The translations under genes were made by a program, and so were the position numbers. DNA of 64,000 bases from Candidatus Latescibacterota bacterium (GTDB lineage Bacteria; JAAXHH01): contig JAAXHH010000032.1 of NCBI GenBank assembly GCA_012270975.1, positions 1 to 64,000 of the forward strand, in the 5' to 3' direction. The stretch's first letter is position 1. Every line of letters begins with the position of its first letter. Shown piece by piece: positions 8,355 through 18,446 of this stretch. Under the pieces are notes generated by a model. It did no database searches and was not told the origin of the DNA. It worked only from the letters and a program-made list of their open reading frames with translations.

Positions 8355-9358
8355 ACCGGACTGATGTCATCCTGACCGGAATCAAGCCGACGGGCAGTCC
8401 GCACCTTGGAAACTACGTCGGCGCCATCAAGCCCGCGCTGGATCTTGCGAGGGGATCCCCCGACGCGAACGCCATGTACTTCCTGGCGGACTTCCACGCC
8501 CTCACGCTCATCAAGGATCCCACGCTTTTCAGAGACCGGTGCCACGAACTTGCCGCCACCTGGATCGCCTGCGGCCTGGATCCCGACCGGCAGGTCTTTT
8601 ACCGCCAGTCGGATGTGCCCGAGGTGTTCGAACTGTCCTGGATCCTGTCCTGCTCCACGTCAAAGGGATGGATGAACCGCGCCCACGCGTACAAGGCTCA
8701 TGTCGATCAGAACACGCGGAGCGGTGACGGGGACCCGGACGCGGGCGTGAACATGGGGGTGTACTCCTACCCCATACTCATGGCGGCGGACATCCTGTTG
8801 TTCCAGGCGAAATACGTACCGGTCGGACGGGACCAGGAACAGCACATCGAGATAGCCAGGGACATCGCCGCCCGTTTCAACCGGAGCTACGGAGAGGTTT
8901 TCACGCTTCCCCTGTTCATATCGGATCCGTCGACTGCCGAGATTCCGGGTACGGACGGCAGGAAGATGAGCAAGGCCTACGACAACACCATCCCGCTTTT
9001 CGGACCGCGGGAAGCGTTGCGCAGGGCTATTTTCGGGATCAGGACGGATTCCAGCGCGCCAGGCGCACCCAAGGATCCCGACGCGTCGCTCGTCTTCCGG
9101 ATCTTCAGGCAGTTCGCGGACCGGGAGCGGACGGAGGCGATGCGGGATGGACTCCGGCAGGGCCGTATCACCTGGAAGGAAGCGAAGGAAGCGCTGTTTG
9201 ACCTCGTCGACGGCTTCCTGGACCGCCCGAGGGCGATGTACGACGATTTGATGTCCGACCGGCCCCGGATCGATCGCATATTGGAAGCGGGCGCCGGCCG
9301 GGCGCGGGAACTGGCCCGTCCGACCCTGGAAAAGGTGCGGCAGGCTGTAGGAAGATAG
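8351..9358 (+). CDS. trpS: Tryptophanyl-tRNA synthetase
   Basis: Class I synthetase that charges tRNA-Trp. The 335 aa show the HIGH-type motif PTGSPHLGNY (residues 13-22) and the KMSKS-type motif DGRKMSKAYDN (about 203). The GTG start overlaps the trpEG stop (GTGA), so the two are coupled. Its place inside the biosynthetic operon puts Trp-tRNA charging under the same attenuator that reads it. Confidence 0.96.
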   Translation: MNRTDVILTGIKPTGSPHLGNYVGAIKPALDLARGSPDANAMYFLADFHALTLIKDPTLFRDRCHELAATWIACGLDPDRQVFYRQSDVPEVFELSWILSCSTSKGWMNRAHAYKAHVDQNTRSGDGDPDAGVNMGVYSYPILMAADILLFQAKYVPVGRDQEQHIEIARDIAARFNRSYGEVFTLPLFISDPSTAEIPGTDGRKMSKAYDNTIPLFGPREALRRAIFGIRTDSSAPGAPKDPDASLVFRIFRQFADRERTEAMRDGLRQGRITWKEAKEALFDLVDGFLDRPRAMYDDLMSDRPRIDRILEAGAGRARELARPTLEKVRQAVGR

Positions 9359-9404
9359 CGGAGGAACGGCTTCAGGAAACGCAACGGAGAAAGGCAAGGC
9401 ATTC

Positions 9405-10415
9405 GTGATACAACAGGCCATTTCGAAAACCATCGAAGGGAACTCGCTGACCGAAGCGGAAGCGATGGAGGTCATGGAAGGCATCATGTCCGGAAACGCG
9501 ACGCCTGCGCAGATCGGCGCCTTGCTGGTCGCCTTCCGGCTGAAGGGCGAGACGATCGAGGAAGTCACCGGCTTCGCCAGGGTCATGCGCGCCAGGGCCA
9601 CCCGGATCGACTGCCGGGCGTACCCCATCGTGGACACCTGCGGTACGGGGGGAGACGGCAAGCATACCTTCAACATATCGACGGCGGCGGCCTTCGTGGC
9701 CGCGGCCGGCGGCGCCTTCATCGCCAAGCACGGCGGCCGGGCGGCATCGAGCAAGGCGGGCAGTGCCGACGTGCTGACGGCCCTGGGCGTGCATATCGAG
9801 ACGCCGCCGGAAAGGGTCTCGGCGTGCATCGACGAGATTGGCATCGGCTTCATGTTCGCCCCCGCTCTCCACTCGGCCATGCGGTTCGCGAGCGGTCCGC
9901 GCAGGGAACTCGGCGTGCGGACGGTGCTCAACCTCCTGGGACCGCTGACCAATCCGGCCGGCACGACGGCGCAGGTCATGGGCGTGTACGACGGAAGCGT
10001 CGTCCAGACCGCGGCGCACGTACTGAACAATCTGGGGGCGGAACGCGCCTTCGTGGTGCACAGCGCGGACGGGCTGGACGAGATCACGACCACGGCCTCC
10101 ACCCACGTGGCGGAAGTCAGGGACGGCACGGTCAGGACCTACGATGTCGCGCCGGAAGACTTCGGTCTGCCGCGGGCTTCCATCAAGGATTTGAAAGGCG
10201 GCGAGGTGGATGAGAACGCAGCGATCATCCGGTCCGTCCTGGCCGGAGAAGAGGGTCCCCGCAGGGACATCGTACTGTTGAATGCCGCCGCGGCGATCGT
10301 TGCCGGCGGGCGTGCGGAGGATTTCGACGAAGGTATCGCCCGGGCGGCCCGGGCGATCGACTCCGGCGCGGCCCGGGAAAAGCTCGACGCGTTGATCAGG
10401 ATGACCAACGAGTAG
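9405..10415 (+). CDS. trpD: Anthranilate phosphoribosyltransferase
   Basis: Transfers phosphoribose from PRPP to anthranilate. The 336 aa contain the PRPP-binding loop DTCGTGGDGKHTFNIST (from about residue 77), KHGGRAASSKAGSAD and RRELGVRTVLNLLGPLTNPA. The start is GTG 9405. It is preceded by a 46-bp gap after trpS without a terminator. Confidence 0.97.
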   Translation: MIQQAISKTIEGNSLTEAEAMEVMEGIMSGNATPAQIGALLVAFRLKGETIEEVTGFARVMRARATRIDCRAYPIVDTCGTGGDGKHTFNISTAAAFVAAAGGAFIAKHGGRAASSKAGSADVLTALGVHIETPPERVSACIDEIGIGFMFAPALHSAMRFASGPRRELGVRTVLNLLGPLTNPAGTTAQVMGVYDGSVVQTAAHVLNNLGAERAFVVHSADGLDEITTTASTHVAEVRDGTVRTYDVAPEDFGLPRASIKDLKGGEVDENAAIIRSVLAGEEGPRRDIVLLNAAAAIVAGGRAEDFDEGIARAARAIDSGAAREKLDALIRMTNE

Positions 10416-10467
10416 GTACCTGGAGACCGGCGGGAGACAGGAGCATGACGGGTAAAGCGTGGCAGCC

Positions 10468-11268
10468 ATGAATATCCTGGACCAGATCGTAAAGCACAAG
10501 ACAGGTGAAGTCGAGGACCGAAAGAGCCGGAATCCGCTGCCTCTTGTCGAGCCCGGACACCGCGTGGGCCTCCGCCCCTTCGACCAGGCGTTGAAGCAGG
10601 GGGACGGCGTCGGGGTCATTGCCGAATTCAAGAAGGCTTCGCCGTCTAAAGGCGCGATACGTCCCGACGCGGTACCCGATGAGATCGGACCGGTATACGC
10701 GGCTCACGGGGCCTCGGCCATTTCGGTGTTGACCGACAGGCGGTTCTTCCAGGGGTGCGGCGAGGACCTGGTGGCGCTTCGCCGGAGCGTGCCGGTGCCC
10801 GTACTGCGCAAGGAGTTCATTATAGACGAATACCAGGTCCACGAGACCGCGGCCATGGGCGCGGACGCCATGCTGCTGATCGTTGCGGTCCTGGACGACG
10901 CCCGCCTGGCGGCCCTGCAGCAGGCCGCGGCGGCATACGGTCTGCACTGTCTGGTGGAAGTACACGACGAGCGGGAGCTGGACCGGGCCCTGGAAGCCGG
11001 CAGCCGCATCATCGGCGTCAACAACCGGGACCTGCTGGATTTCACGGTTTCGCTGGATACTTCCCTGAGACTGAGACCACGCATTCCCGATGGTATCGTC
11101 ACTGTCAGCGAGAGCGGGATCCATACGCGTGAGGACGTCCTGCTCCTGCAGCAGGCGGGATTCGACGCCGTACTCGTGGGCGAGTCCCTGATGGCGGCGG
11201 ACGAGATAGGCAGCCAACTGGACGCCCTGCTGGGCCGGGCGCCTGTGCGTACAGGAAGCGGGGCTTGA
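10468..11268 (+). CDS. trpC: Indole-3-glycerol phosphate synthase
   Basis: Closes the indole ring from CdRP. The 266-aa TIM barrel shows IAEFKKASPSKG (catalytic Lys), VLRKEFIIDEYQ, LVEVHDERELDRAL, GVNNRDL and SESGI. ATG 10468 (MNILDQIV) matches the usual N-terminus. GTG 10459, nine bases upstream, is the alternative. It is a separate protein from TrpF, which overlaps its end. Confidence 0.96.
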   Translation: MNILDQIVKHKTGEVEDRKSRNPLPLVEPGHRVGLRPFDQALKQGDGVGVIAEFKKASPSKGAIRPDAVPDEIGPVYAAHGASAISVLTDRRFFQGCGEDLVALRRSVPVPVLRKEFIIDEYQVHETAAMGADAMLLIVAVLDDARLAALQQAAAAYGLHCLVEVHDERELDRALEAGSRIIGVNNRDLLDFTVSLDTSLRLRPRIPDGIVTVSESGIHTREDVLLLQQAGFDAVLVGESLMAADEIGSQLDALLGRAPVRTGSGA

Positions 11269-11291
11269 GTTACCTCCCCGCGGATAGAACC

Positions 11292-11906
11292 ATGAACACG
11301 GTCAAGATCAAGATTTGCGGCATCACGAACGCCGCGGACGCCGCCGCGGCCGTCCACGCGGGCGCGGACGCACTGGGCTTTATATTCTACGCAGGCAGCC
11401 CCCGATGCGTGGAGCCGGAGCGGGCCGCGGAAATCGTGGCCGGCCTGCCGCCGCTCGTCGTCCCGGTGGGCGTATTCGTGAACGCGACGGTCGACGAGGT
11501 CGACGAAGTCTGCGGGAACACGGGCATCCAGGTCGCACAGCTCCACGGCGACGAATCGCCGGGCTTTTGCAGCAAACTGGACCGGCCCGTCATCAAGGCC
11601 CTTCGCGTCAGGGACGAATCCTGGAAGTCCGATGCCGCGGCCTATGCCGTCGGTGCGGTGTTGCTCGATACTTTCGCCGAAGACCGGTACGGCGGTACGG
11701 GCGTTCCGTTCGACTGGCGCCTCGTGGAAGGCAGTCCCCACCGCATCATACTGAGCGGCGGGCTGAACCCCCGCAACGTGGCCGGGGCCGTGCGGAGCGT
11801 GCGGCCCTACGCCGTGGACACGGGAAGCGGCGTGGAACGGGAACCGGGCCTGAAGGACCACGGTAAGATCCGGGCCTTCGTGGGGGCCGCGAGGGGCGCG
11901 ACATGA
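11292..11906 (+). CDS. trpF: Phosphoribosylanthranilate isomerase
   Basis: Isomerises PRA to CdRP. About 204 aa from ATG 11292, with KICGITN (catalytic Cys) at the N-terminus, ALGFIFY, VGVFVNA, QLHGDE, LLDT and a C-terminal VDTGSGVE phosphate loop. A TTG at 11265 overlaps the trpC stop and could start a 213-aa form, but the extra nine residues do not look like the family. It ends in an ATGA overlap with aroE. Confidence 0.95.
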   Translation: MNTVKIKICGITNAADAAAAVHAGADALGFIFYAGSPRCVEPERAAEIVAGLPPLVVPVGVFVNATVDEVDEVCGNTGIQVAQLHGDESPGFCSKLDRPVIKALRVRDESWKSDAAAYAVGAVLLDTFAEDRYGGTGVPFDWRLVEGSPHRIILSGGLNPRNVAGAVRSVRPYAVDTGSGVEREPGLKDHGKIRAFVGAARGAT

Positions 11907-12796
11907 CCACTTCGAGAGAAGCAGGATCCCCGGGACCCGCTGTTTCCGGTTCGACCCGCGTGGTCGGCGTATGCGGCCAGGGGATCGGATACACCCTTTC
12001 GCCGGCCATGCACAACGCCGCCTTTCGACATTGCGGCCTGGATTACGTGTATGTAACCTTTGAAGTCGCGACAACCGCCGTTCGGCAGGCGGTAGACGGG
12101 ATCCGGGGACTCGGACTGGCGGGCGTCAACGTGACCAAGCCGCTCAAGACGGACGTGCTGCCCTACCTGGACGAGGTGTCCGACGAGGCCCGGAGGATCG
12201 GTTCGGTCAATACCATCGTCAATCGTTCGGGCCGGCTCGCCGGCGCTTCGACGGATGGCGCGGGACTGTTGCGGGCGCTCGGGGAAAAGGGGGTATCCGT
12301 CGAAGGTTCCAGGGTGCTGATCCTGGGCGCGGGCGGTGCGGCCCGCGCGGCCTGCGATCTGGCGAAGCAGGCGGGCGCCGGTTCGATTGCCATAGCCGCG
12401 CGCAACGCGTCACGGGCCCGTGACACCGCGCAGGTGGGAGACGCTTCGGTGGTCTCTCTGGCGTCGTACGAACTGGGTCCGGCGCTCGGGAACGCCGACC
12501 TGGTCATCAACGCGATCCCCACGGATCTGACCCTGGACGGGGACTGGTTCAAAGCGGACCAGTTCGTCTACGACACACGTTACGACCAGGAGGAAACCGC
12601 GTTGATCAGGTGCGCCCGGTCCCGGGGTGCGGGCGCGTCGAACGGCATCGATATGCTGCTGTTTCAAGGCGCGGCGTCCTTTGAAATCTGGACCGGCCGG
12701 CCGGCACCCGTCGAGGTGATGAGAAGCGCCCTGGAAGACCAGTTGCGGCGCCGGGCAGGCCGGGAAGAAAACGGTCATACGGGGCAACCGCTATAG
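11903..12796 (+). CDS. aroE: Shikimate dehydrogenase
   Basis: NADPH-dependent reduction of 3-dehydroshikimate. The 297 aa have substrate residues in YTLSPAMHNAAF, the catalytic Lys in NVTKPLKTDVL, ASTDGAG and the Rossmann loop ILGAGGAARAA. The start ATG overlaps the trpF stop. The N-terminal 20 residues before GVCGQGIGYTLSP are longer than usual. Confidence 0.95.
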   Translation: MTTSREAGSPGPAVSGSTRVVGVCGQGIGYTLSPAMHNAAFRHCGLDYVYVTFEVATTAVRQAVDGIRGLGLAGVNVTKPLKTDVLPYLDEVSDEARRIGSVNTIVNRSGRLAGASTDGAGLLRALGEKGVSVEGSRVLILGAGGAARAACDLAKQAGAGSIAIAARNASRARDTAQVGDASVVSLASYELGPALGNADLVINAIPTDLTLDGDWFKADQFVYDTRYDQEETALIRCARSRGAGASNGIDMLLFQGAASFEIWTGRPAPVEVMRSALEDQLRRRAGREENGHTGQPL

Positions 12797-12907
12797 CGAT
12801 CGAGCGGAGGCCCGGAGGCCGCCCACCCGGATACACCGGCCGGCGGCGTTGAAAAGCGTGACGGTCCGGCGCTGATCGGACCGGGAACCTCGAAATCTGG
12901 AGACGGC

Positions 12908-14065
12908 ATGTTACGATACCTGACCGCAGGAGAATCTCACGGACCGGCGATATCCGCTATCCTCGAAGGACTGCCCGCGGGGGTCCCGGTCGCGGCGGAC
13001 GAGATCAACCGCGACCTGAAACGGCGCCAGGGCGGATATGGACGGGGCCGCAGAATGCAGATCGAGACCGATACGATCGAAATCCGGGGCGGCGTGCGCC
13101 ACGGAAAGACCATGGGCGGCCCGGTTTCCCTGGTCGTGCAGAACCGGGACTGGAAGAACTGGACGGACGTAATGTCGATCGAGGAGGCCGACGGTCCGGT
13201 GAGGCGCCAGGTGACGCGGCCCCGGCCGGGACATGCCGACCTGGCGGGCGGACTGAAATACGACCGCCGCGACCTGCGGGATATCCTGGAGCGGGCCAGC
13301 GCCCGGGAAACGACCATGCGGGTGGCCGTCGGCGCGATCGCCCGTTCGTTGCTGTCGGAGTTCGACATCCAGGTGCTCAGCCACGTCGTCCGCATCGGAC
13401 GGGTGGACGCGGATGTGAGCGGTCTTTCGAACGAAGAAATCCGGGATAGGGCCGAGGCGTCGCCCGTGCGTTGCGCCGATACGGATGCCGCGCAGAAGAT
13501 GATCGGAGAAATCGACCGCGCGAAGTCCCTCAAGGACACGATCGGCGGCGTCTTCGAGGTCAAGGTGCTGAACGTGTCCCCCGGCCTGGGCAGCCACGTG
13601 CAGTGGGACCGCAAGCTCGACGGACGACTGGCCCAGGCGGTCATGAGCATCCAGGCCGTGAAGGGCGTCGAGATCGGATTGGGCTTCGGGGTGACCCGGG
13701 TCCTCGGTTCCGAGGTCCATGACGAGATCTTCTACGGCGACGGCCGCTTCTACCGTAAGACGAACCGGGCCGGCGGCATCGAGGGCGGCATGACCGAAGG
13801 CGAGGAAATCGTCGTTCGCGGCGCCCTCAAGCCCATCGCGACCCTGATGCGTACCATCATGTCTGTGGATATAGAGACCAAGGAAGCCTTCGATTCCGCC
13901 AAGGAGCGATCGGACGTCTGCACCGTACCGGCCGCCGGCGTGATCGGGGAAGCGGTGGTGGCCTTCGTCATCGCCGACGCCATGCAGGAGAAATTCGGCG
14001 GTGACAGCCTGGAGGAAATGAAGCGAAACTACCTGGGCTACAAGGACCAGTTGGACCGGTACTAG
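12908..14065 (+). CDS. aroC: Chorismate synthase
   Basis: Converts EPSP to chorismate with reduced FMN. The 385 aa carry the three family signatures: GESHGPAISAILEGLPAG at the N-terminus, RPGHADLAGGLKYDRRDLRD and ERASARETTMRVAVGA in the middle, and TGGV/EGGMTEGEEIVVRGALKPI-type residues later. It is preceded by 111 bp without a recognisable gene or terminator. Confidence 0.97.
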   Translation: MLRYLTAGESHGPAISAILEGLPAGVPVAADEINRDLKRRQGGYGRGRRMQIETDTIEIRGGVRHGKTMGGPVSLVVQNRDWKNWTDVMSIEEADGPVRRQVTRPRPGHADLAGGLKYDRRDLRDILERASARETTMRVAVGAIARSLLSEFDIQVLSHVVRIGRVDADVSGLSNEEIRDRAEASPVRCADTDAAQKMIGEIDRAKSLKDTIGGVFEVKVLNVSPGLGSHVQWDRKLDGRLAQAVMSIQAVKGVEIGLGFGVTRVLGSEVHDEIFYGDGRFYRKTNRAGGIEGGMTEGEEIVVRGALKPIATLMRTIMSVDIETKEAFDSAKERSDVCTVPAAGVIGEAVVAFVIADAMQEKFGGDSLEEMKRNYLGYKDQLDRY

Positions 14066-14144
14066 TGGATAAACCTGATCTCTATGATAGCGCGCGCAAC
14101 CCCGGCTTACACTGATCGAGGCGCGCATGTAAGGCAGGCGGAAC

Positions 14145-15749
14145 GTGGGGAAAACAGAACGCGGTAAAGCAGGCGGTATCGTCCTGATCGGCTTCATGGG
14201 CACCGGGAAGACGGTGGTGGGACGGCGGCTGGCAGGCGCCCTCGGCGTGCCCTTCGTGGATACCGACACCCTGATCGAGGAGAAGACCGCGACGAGTATT
14301 CCGACGCTCTTCAAGACGCGGGGCGAGACCGGCTTCCGGGCGATCGAGAAAGAGGTCATTCACAGCCTCGCCGACGGGGAGCGCCGGGTGATCGCCACGG
14401 GCGGCGGCGCGGTTCTCGATCCGGACAACTTCGATGTGCTCAAATCCTTCGGTTCGGTCATTCACCTGAGTGCGCCGGCGTCGACGATCCTGGCACGCAC
14501 GAAAGGCGACGCCGGGGTGCGGCCCCTGCTGGCCGGCGACGACCCGCTGGAACGGATCCGGTCCCTTCAACGGGAGCGCGCACCGGTCTACGGCCGGGCG
14601 GACCACGAAGTAGATACGTCACGGCATACCGTAGACGAGACCGTGGAGATGGTCATGGCATGGGCTGGAAACACCGAGCGCGTAATCCGGGTGGACCTGG
14701 GGGCCGACGGCTACGATATCGTCATCGGACCCGACTGCCTGGACCGGCTGGGTCCCATGATGAGAAGCTTCGACCTGACCGATCGCGCGCTGGTCGTAAC
14801 CCATCCGGGCATCGCGCAGCTTTATGGAGAACGGACGACCGACTCGCTGCGAGCGGCCGGATACGAACCGGACCTGATCGAGGTGCCGGACGGCGAAGAA
14901 CAGAAATCGCTGCAATGGGCCGACAAGCTCTACGACGCGATGCTGTCCCACCGCATGGACCGCCGCTCACCCGTCATCGCGCTGGGCGGTGGGGTGATCG
15001 GGGACCTGACCGGCTTCGCCGCGGCCACCTTCCTGCGCGGCATACCGTTCATACAGGCGCCCACTTCGCTCCTGGCCCAGGTGGACGCCAGCGTGGGCGG
15101 CAAGGTCGCCGTGGACCACCGTCACGGGAAGAACCTGATCGGCGCGTTCTACCAGCCCCTGCTCGTACTGGCCAGCCTGGATACGCTCGACAGCCTGCCC
15201 GACCGGGAACTGCGCGCGGGCATGGCGGAAGTGATCAAGTATGGGGTCATTGCAGACGCCACCTTTTTCGCCTATATTGAGGGTCGCCTCGACGAGATAC
15301 TCAGGCGCGACTACGGCGTGCTGGCGCACCTGGTGGCCCGGTCCTGCGAGATCAAGGCCGACGTCGTCGCCGGGGACGAACGCGAGCACGGACGGCGGGC
15401 CATTCTCAATTTCGGCCACACCATGGGACATGCCATCGAGACGCGGACCGGCATGCTGCACGGGGAGGCCATTGCGATCGGCATGGTCTACGCGGCCCGC
15501 GTGGCGGAACGCTTGGGCATGCTGGACGGCGGGAGCGTCCAAAGGCTGAGCGAACTGCTGAGACGTACGGGACTGCCGCAACGTTGCGAGAGGCTGGACG
15601 TCTCCGGTACAATCGAAACCATGAAGTTCGACAAGAAGTCGGTCGGGGGCCGCCTGCGATTCATCCTGCCGAACCGCATCGGCGAAGTGGCCATCCGCGA
15701 CGACGTTCCCGACGAGTACATCAGGACTGTCCTGACCTCGGGAACCTGA
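14145..15749 (+). CDS. aroKB: Fused shikimate kinase / 3-dehydroquinate synthase
   Basis: Two pathway steps on one 534-aa chain. Residues about 1-170 are shikimate kinase (Walker [28 protein letters not shown]). Residues about 180-534 are 3-dehydroquinate synthase ([56 protein letters not shown]). The start is GTG 14145. The two enzymes are non-consecutive in the pathway (step 2 and step 5). No internal stop or shift was seen, so it is a true fusion. Confidence 0.95.
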   Translation: MGKTERGKAGGIVLIGFMGTGKTVVGRRLAGALGVPFVDTDTLIEEKTATSIPTLFKTRGETGFRAIEKEVIHSLADGERRVIATGGGAVLDPDNFDVLKSFGSVIHLSAPASTILARTKGDAGVRPLLAGDDPLERIRSLQRERAPVYGRADHEVDTSRHTVDETVEMVMAWAGNTERVIRVDLGADGYDIVIGPDCLDRLGPMMRSFDLTDRALVVTHPGIAQLYGERTTDSLRAAGYEPDLIEVPDGEEQKSLQWADKLYDAMLSHRMDRRSPVIALGGGVIGDLTGFAAATFLRGIPFIQAPTSLLAQVDASVGGKVAVDHRHGKNLIGAFYQPLLVLASLDTLDSLPDRELRAGMAEVIKYGVIADATFFAYIEGRLDEILRRDYGVLAHLVARSCEIKADVVAGDEREHGRRAILNFGHTMGHAIETRTGMLHGEAIAIGMVYAARVAERLGMLDGGSVQRLSELLRRTGLPQRCERLDVSGTIETMKFDKKSVGGRLRFILPNRIGEVAIRDDVPDEYIRTVLTSGT

Positions 15750-15784
15750 ACAAAGGCGTTTTCACGCGTAAACGGTACGGGATC

Positions 15785-16231
15785 ATGGAAATACTCGTGT
15801 TGCACGGTCCGAACCTGAACATGCTGGGTGTACGGGAGCCGGAGGTCTACGGTACCGATACGCTGGATGACATCAACCGGTCCCTCCAGTCGGCCGCGGC
15901 GGATCGGGGGGTCGCATTGCGTATTCTTCAGTCCAATCACGAAGGCGTGCTGGTGGACGAGATCCAGCAGGCCCTCGAATGGGCGGATGGTATTCTGATC
16001 AACCCCGGCGCGTACACCCACACGAGCATCGCCCTGCGCGATGCCATCGTCGCCGTGGGCCTGCCCGTCGTGGAAGTCCACATGTCCGATATCCACACCC
16101 GGGAGAAGTTCCGGCACCATTCCTATATCGAGGCTGTGGCGATCGGTCAGATCTGCGGACACGGCAGCGACAGCTATCGGCTGGGCCTGGAAGCCCTGGT
16201 GAATCACGTCGCGAACAGGAGCGAAGCGTGA
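15785..16231 (+). CDS. aroQ: 3-Dehydroquinate dehydratase, type II
   Basis: Dehydrates 3-dehydroquinate. From ATG 15785 the 148 aa begin [20 protein letters not shown] with the family signature, followed by [21 protein letters not shown] and [15 protein letters not shown]. The size is that of the small dodecameric enzyme. A longer open frame upstream overlaps aroKB and is rejected. The stop overlaps the trpB GTG (GTGA). Confidence 0.95.
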   Translation: MEILVLHGPNLNMLGVREPEVYGTDTLDDINRSLQSAAADRGVALRILQSNHEGVLVDEIQQALEWADGILINPGAYTHTSIALRDAIVAVGLPVVEVHMSDIHTREKFRHHSYIEAVAIGQICGHGSDSYRLGLEALVNHVANRSEA

Positions 16232-17433
16232 CAGCAACCGTACTGCCCGACGAAAGAGGGCATTTCGGGGTCTTCGGTGGCCGCTACGTCCCGGAAACGC
16301 TGATGACGGCCCTGGACGAGCTTCTCGACGTGTATGAAGCGGCAAAGCGGGATCCGGCCTTCGAGGACGAATTTCGCTATTACCTGGGAGACTACGTAGG
16401 CCGTCCTTCCCCGCTCTACTACGCGGAACGGCTGACGGAGACCCTCGGCGGCGCGCGAGTTTATCTCAAGCGGGAAGACCTGAACCACACGGGCGCCCAC
16501 AAGATCAACAACACCATCGGCCAGATCCTGCTGACCCGGCGCATGGAGAAGCCCCGGATCATCGCCGAGACCGGGGCCGGACAGCACGGCGTGGCCACGG
16601 CGACGGTGGCGGCACGTTTCGGCCTGGAATGCGATGTCTACATGGGGTCCGAGGACATGGAACGCCAGGCGCTGAATGTATTCCGCATGCGCCTGATGGG
16701 GAGCCGGGTCATCGGCGTCGACGCGGGAAGCCGTACGCTGAAGGACGCGCTGAACGAGACTCTGCGCGACTGGGCGACGAACGTCCGCCATACCCATTAC
16801 ATTATCGGATCGGTGGCGGGGCCTCATCCCTTCCCCATGATGGTACGTGATTTCCAGTCGGTCATCGGCCGCGAAGCACGCGAGCAGATCCTCGAAAAGG
16901 AAGGCCGGCTGCCGGATGCGCTCGTCGCCTGCGTGGGAGGAGGCAGCAACGCCATAGGGCTCTTTCATCCCTTTCTCGACGACGACGTTCGACTGGTCGG
17001 CGTGGAAGGCGCGGGGCACGGGCTCGATACGGGTATGCACGCGGCGACGCTCGGCGCGGGATCGCCGGGCGTGCTTCACGGCGCCATGAGCTATACGGGA
17101 CAGGACGCCAACGGCCAGATCCAGGTCGCCCATTCCATTTCCGCAGGACTGGATTATCCCGGTGTGGGGCCCGAGCACAGCTACCTGAAGGACTCCGGCC
17201 GGGCGGAATACGTCAGCGTGACCGACGGCGAGGCGCTGGAGGCCTTCGGCCTGCTGTCCAGGGTCGAAGGCATCATACCCGCCCTGGAAAGTGCCCACGC
17301 CGTCGCCCATATCGCCCGGATCGCTCCGGAAATGGGCCGGGAGGAGGTCATCGTCGCCGGGCTGTCGGGCCGCGGGGACAAGGATGTCCAGCAGGTGTAC
17401 GGATTTATGGACCGGGAGCGGATGGGGTGCTGA
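16228..17433 (+). CDS. trpB: Tryptophan synthase beta chain
   Basis: Condenses indole and serine using PLP. About 401 aa from GTG 16228, which overlaps the aroQ stop. N-terminal [15 protein letters not shown], the PLP lysine in [31 protein letters not shown], the phosphate loop [10 protein letters not shown] and [13 protein letters not shown] near the end. It is followed directly by trpA. Confidence 0.97.
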   Translation: MTATVLPDERGHFGVFGGRYVPETLMTALDELLDVYEAAKRDPAFEDEFRYYLGDYVGRPSPLYYAERLTETLGGARVYLKREDLNHTGAHKINNTIGQILLTRRMEKPRIIAETGAGQHGVATATVAARFGLECDVYMGSEDMERQALNVFRMRLMGSRVIGVDAGSRTLKDALNETLRDWATNVRHTHYIIGSVAGPHPFPMMVRDFQSVIGREAREQILEKEGRLPDALVACVGGGSNAIGLFHPFLDDDVRLVGVEGAGHGLDTGMHAATLGAGSPGVLHGAMSYTGQDANGQIQVAHSISAGLDYPGVGPEHSYLKDSGRAEYVSVTDGEALEAFGLLSRVEGIIPALESAHAVAHIARIAPEMGREEVIVAGLSGRGDKDVQQVYGFMDRERMGC

Positions 17434-18255
17434 ATGAATCGCATTGAAGAGACTTTCGCATCGCTTAAGTCCTCGGATCGCAAAGCGCTGATCCCTTATA
17501 TCATGGCCGGGGATCCGGACCTGGAGACGACCGCCGCGCTGGTCGTGGAACTGGATCGCCGCGGCGCCGACCTGGTCGAACTGGGCGTGCCTTTTTCCGA
17601 TCCCATCGCGGACGGCCCCACGATACAGCGCGCCGGGCTGAGGGCCCTGGACCAGGGTACGACCCTTCGGGACATCGTCGATACGGTCGGAGCCATCCGG
17701 GATCGGTCCGGTATACCGATCGTCCTGATGACCTATTACAACCCGGTGCTCGCGTACGGGATCGAGGACCTCTGCCGGGATGCTGCCCGCGCTGGCGTGG
17801 ACGGTCTGATCGTGCCCGACCTTCCTCCGGAAGAGGGCGCCGAACTGTCCGACGCCTGCCGGCGGCACGGACTTACCGTCGTCTTCCTGGTGGCGCCCAC
17901 GAGCACGTCGACCCGGATCGAGCTGGTGAACCGCCACACCACGGGATTCGTCTACTGCGTATCCCTGACCGGCGTCACGGGGGCCCGGGGAAAACTGGCG
18001 GACGGAGTGGACGGGTTTATGGCGCTGGTTCGGTCCCACACGGACCGGTCCCTTGGCCTGGGATTCGGCATATCTTCGCCGGAACAGGCCGGTGAGGCGT
18101 CGCGGCTGGCCGACGGGGTCATCGTGGGCAGCGCCATCATCAACGTAATGGAAGAACACGCCGGCGAGCCGGAACTGCTCCGGATCGTGGGCGAATACGT
18201 GGCTTCTTTGAGAGACGGCATCGACGGAAAGACTCCGGTCACCTTGCCGGGGTAA
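17434..18255 (+). CDS. trpA: Tryptophan synthase alpha chain
   Basis: Cleaves indole-3-glycerol phosphate to indole for TrpB. The 273-aa TIM barrel includes PYIMAGDPDLE, the catalytic Glu/Asp region in LVELGVPFSDPIADGPTIQRA (split here as LVELGVPFSDPIADGP), VPDLPPEE and VSLTGVTGAR. The ATG abuts the trpB stop (TGAATG). Confidence 0.97.
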   Translation: MNRIEETFASLKSSDRKALIPYIMAGDPDLETTAALVVELDRRGADLVELGVPFSDPIADGPTIQRAGLRALDQGTTLRDIVDTVGAIRDRSGIPIVLMTYYNPVLAYGIEDLCRDAARAGVDGLIVPDLPPEEGAELSDACRRHGLTVVFLVAPTSTSTRIELVNRHTTGFVYCVSLTGVTGARGKLADGVDGFMALVRSHTDRSLGLGFGISSPEQAGEASRLADGVIVGSAIINVMEEHAGEPELLRIVGEYVASLRDGIDGKTPVTLPG

Positions 18256-18299
18256 CCGCGGCGCGTGCGGATCCCGTCCGTCGCAGGAGAGCTCGGGGA

Positions 18300-18416
18300 A
18301 TGACGATGATAGAGATTTCAGCCAAACCGGGGGATGCGTGTGGGAGTCCAGGAGGCCGTACCGGTCTTCGCGACTCCCACGTATTTCACCTCCCGTTTCA
18401 TGCTTTCGCCTGGTAA
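18300..18416 (+). CDS. Possible second leader peptide (38 aa) before aroH
   Basis: ATG 18300 has AGGAGA nine bases upstream and opens a 38-codon ORF. It ends VFHLPFHAFAW and then TAA. Three Phe codons and a terminal Trp codon directly before the stop, just upstream of the chorismate mutase / DAHP synthase / tyrA / pheA block, suggest a stalling leader. No terminator with a T-run follows. It may also be chance, as the protein resembles nothing known. Confidence 0.35.
   Translation: MTMIEISAKPGDACGSPGGRTGLRDSHVFHLPFHAFAW
18340..18380 (+). repeat. Inverted repeat (hairpin) in the trpA-aroH gap
   Basis: GTGGGAGTC (18340-18348) is perfectly complementary to GACTCCCAC (18372-18380), with a 23-nt loop and possible wobble extension. 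No poly-T follows. It lies inside the short ORF at 18300-18416 and could be an RNA control or processing element. Confidence 0.6.
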
Positions 18417-18446
18417 AGTCCGGCATCCACTATCCCTGGAGGGATC

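Noticed and set aside
15979-16227. N-terminal extension of trpB overlapping aroQ
   Set aside because: The extra residues are the aroQ sequence in a second frame. GTG 16228 gives the family N-terminus [12 protein letters not shown].
16204-18426. A minus-strand open frame opposite trpB and trpA
   Set aside because: Complement of trpB/trpA with no recognisable motif.
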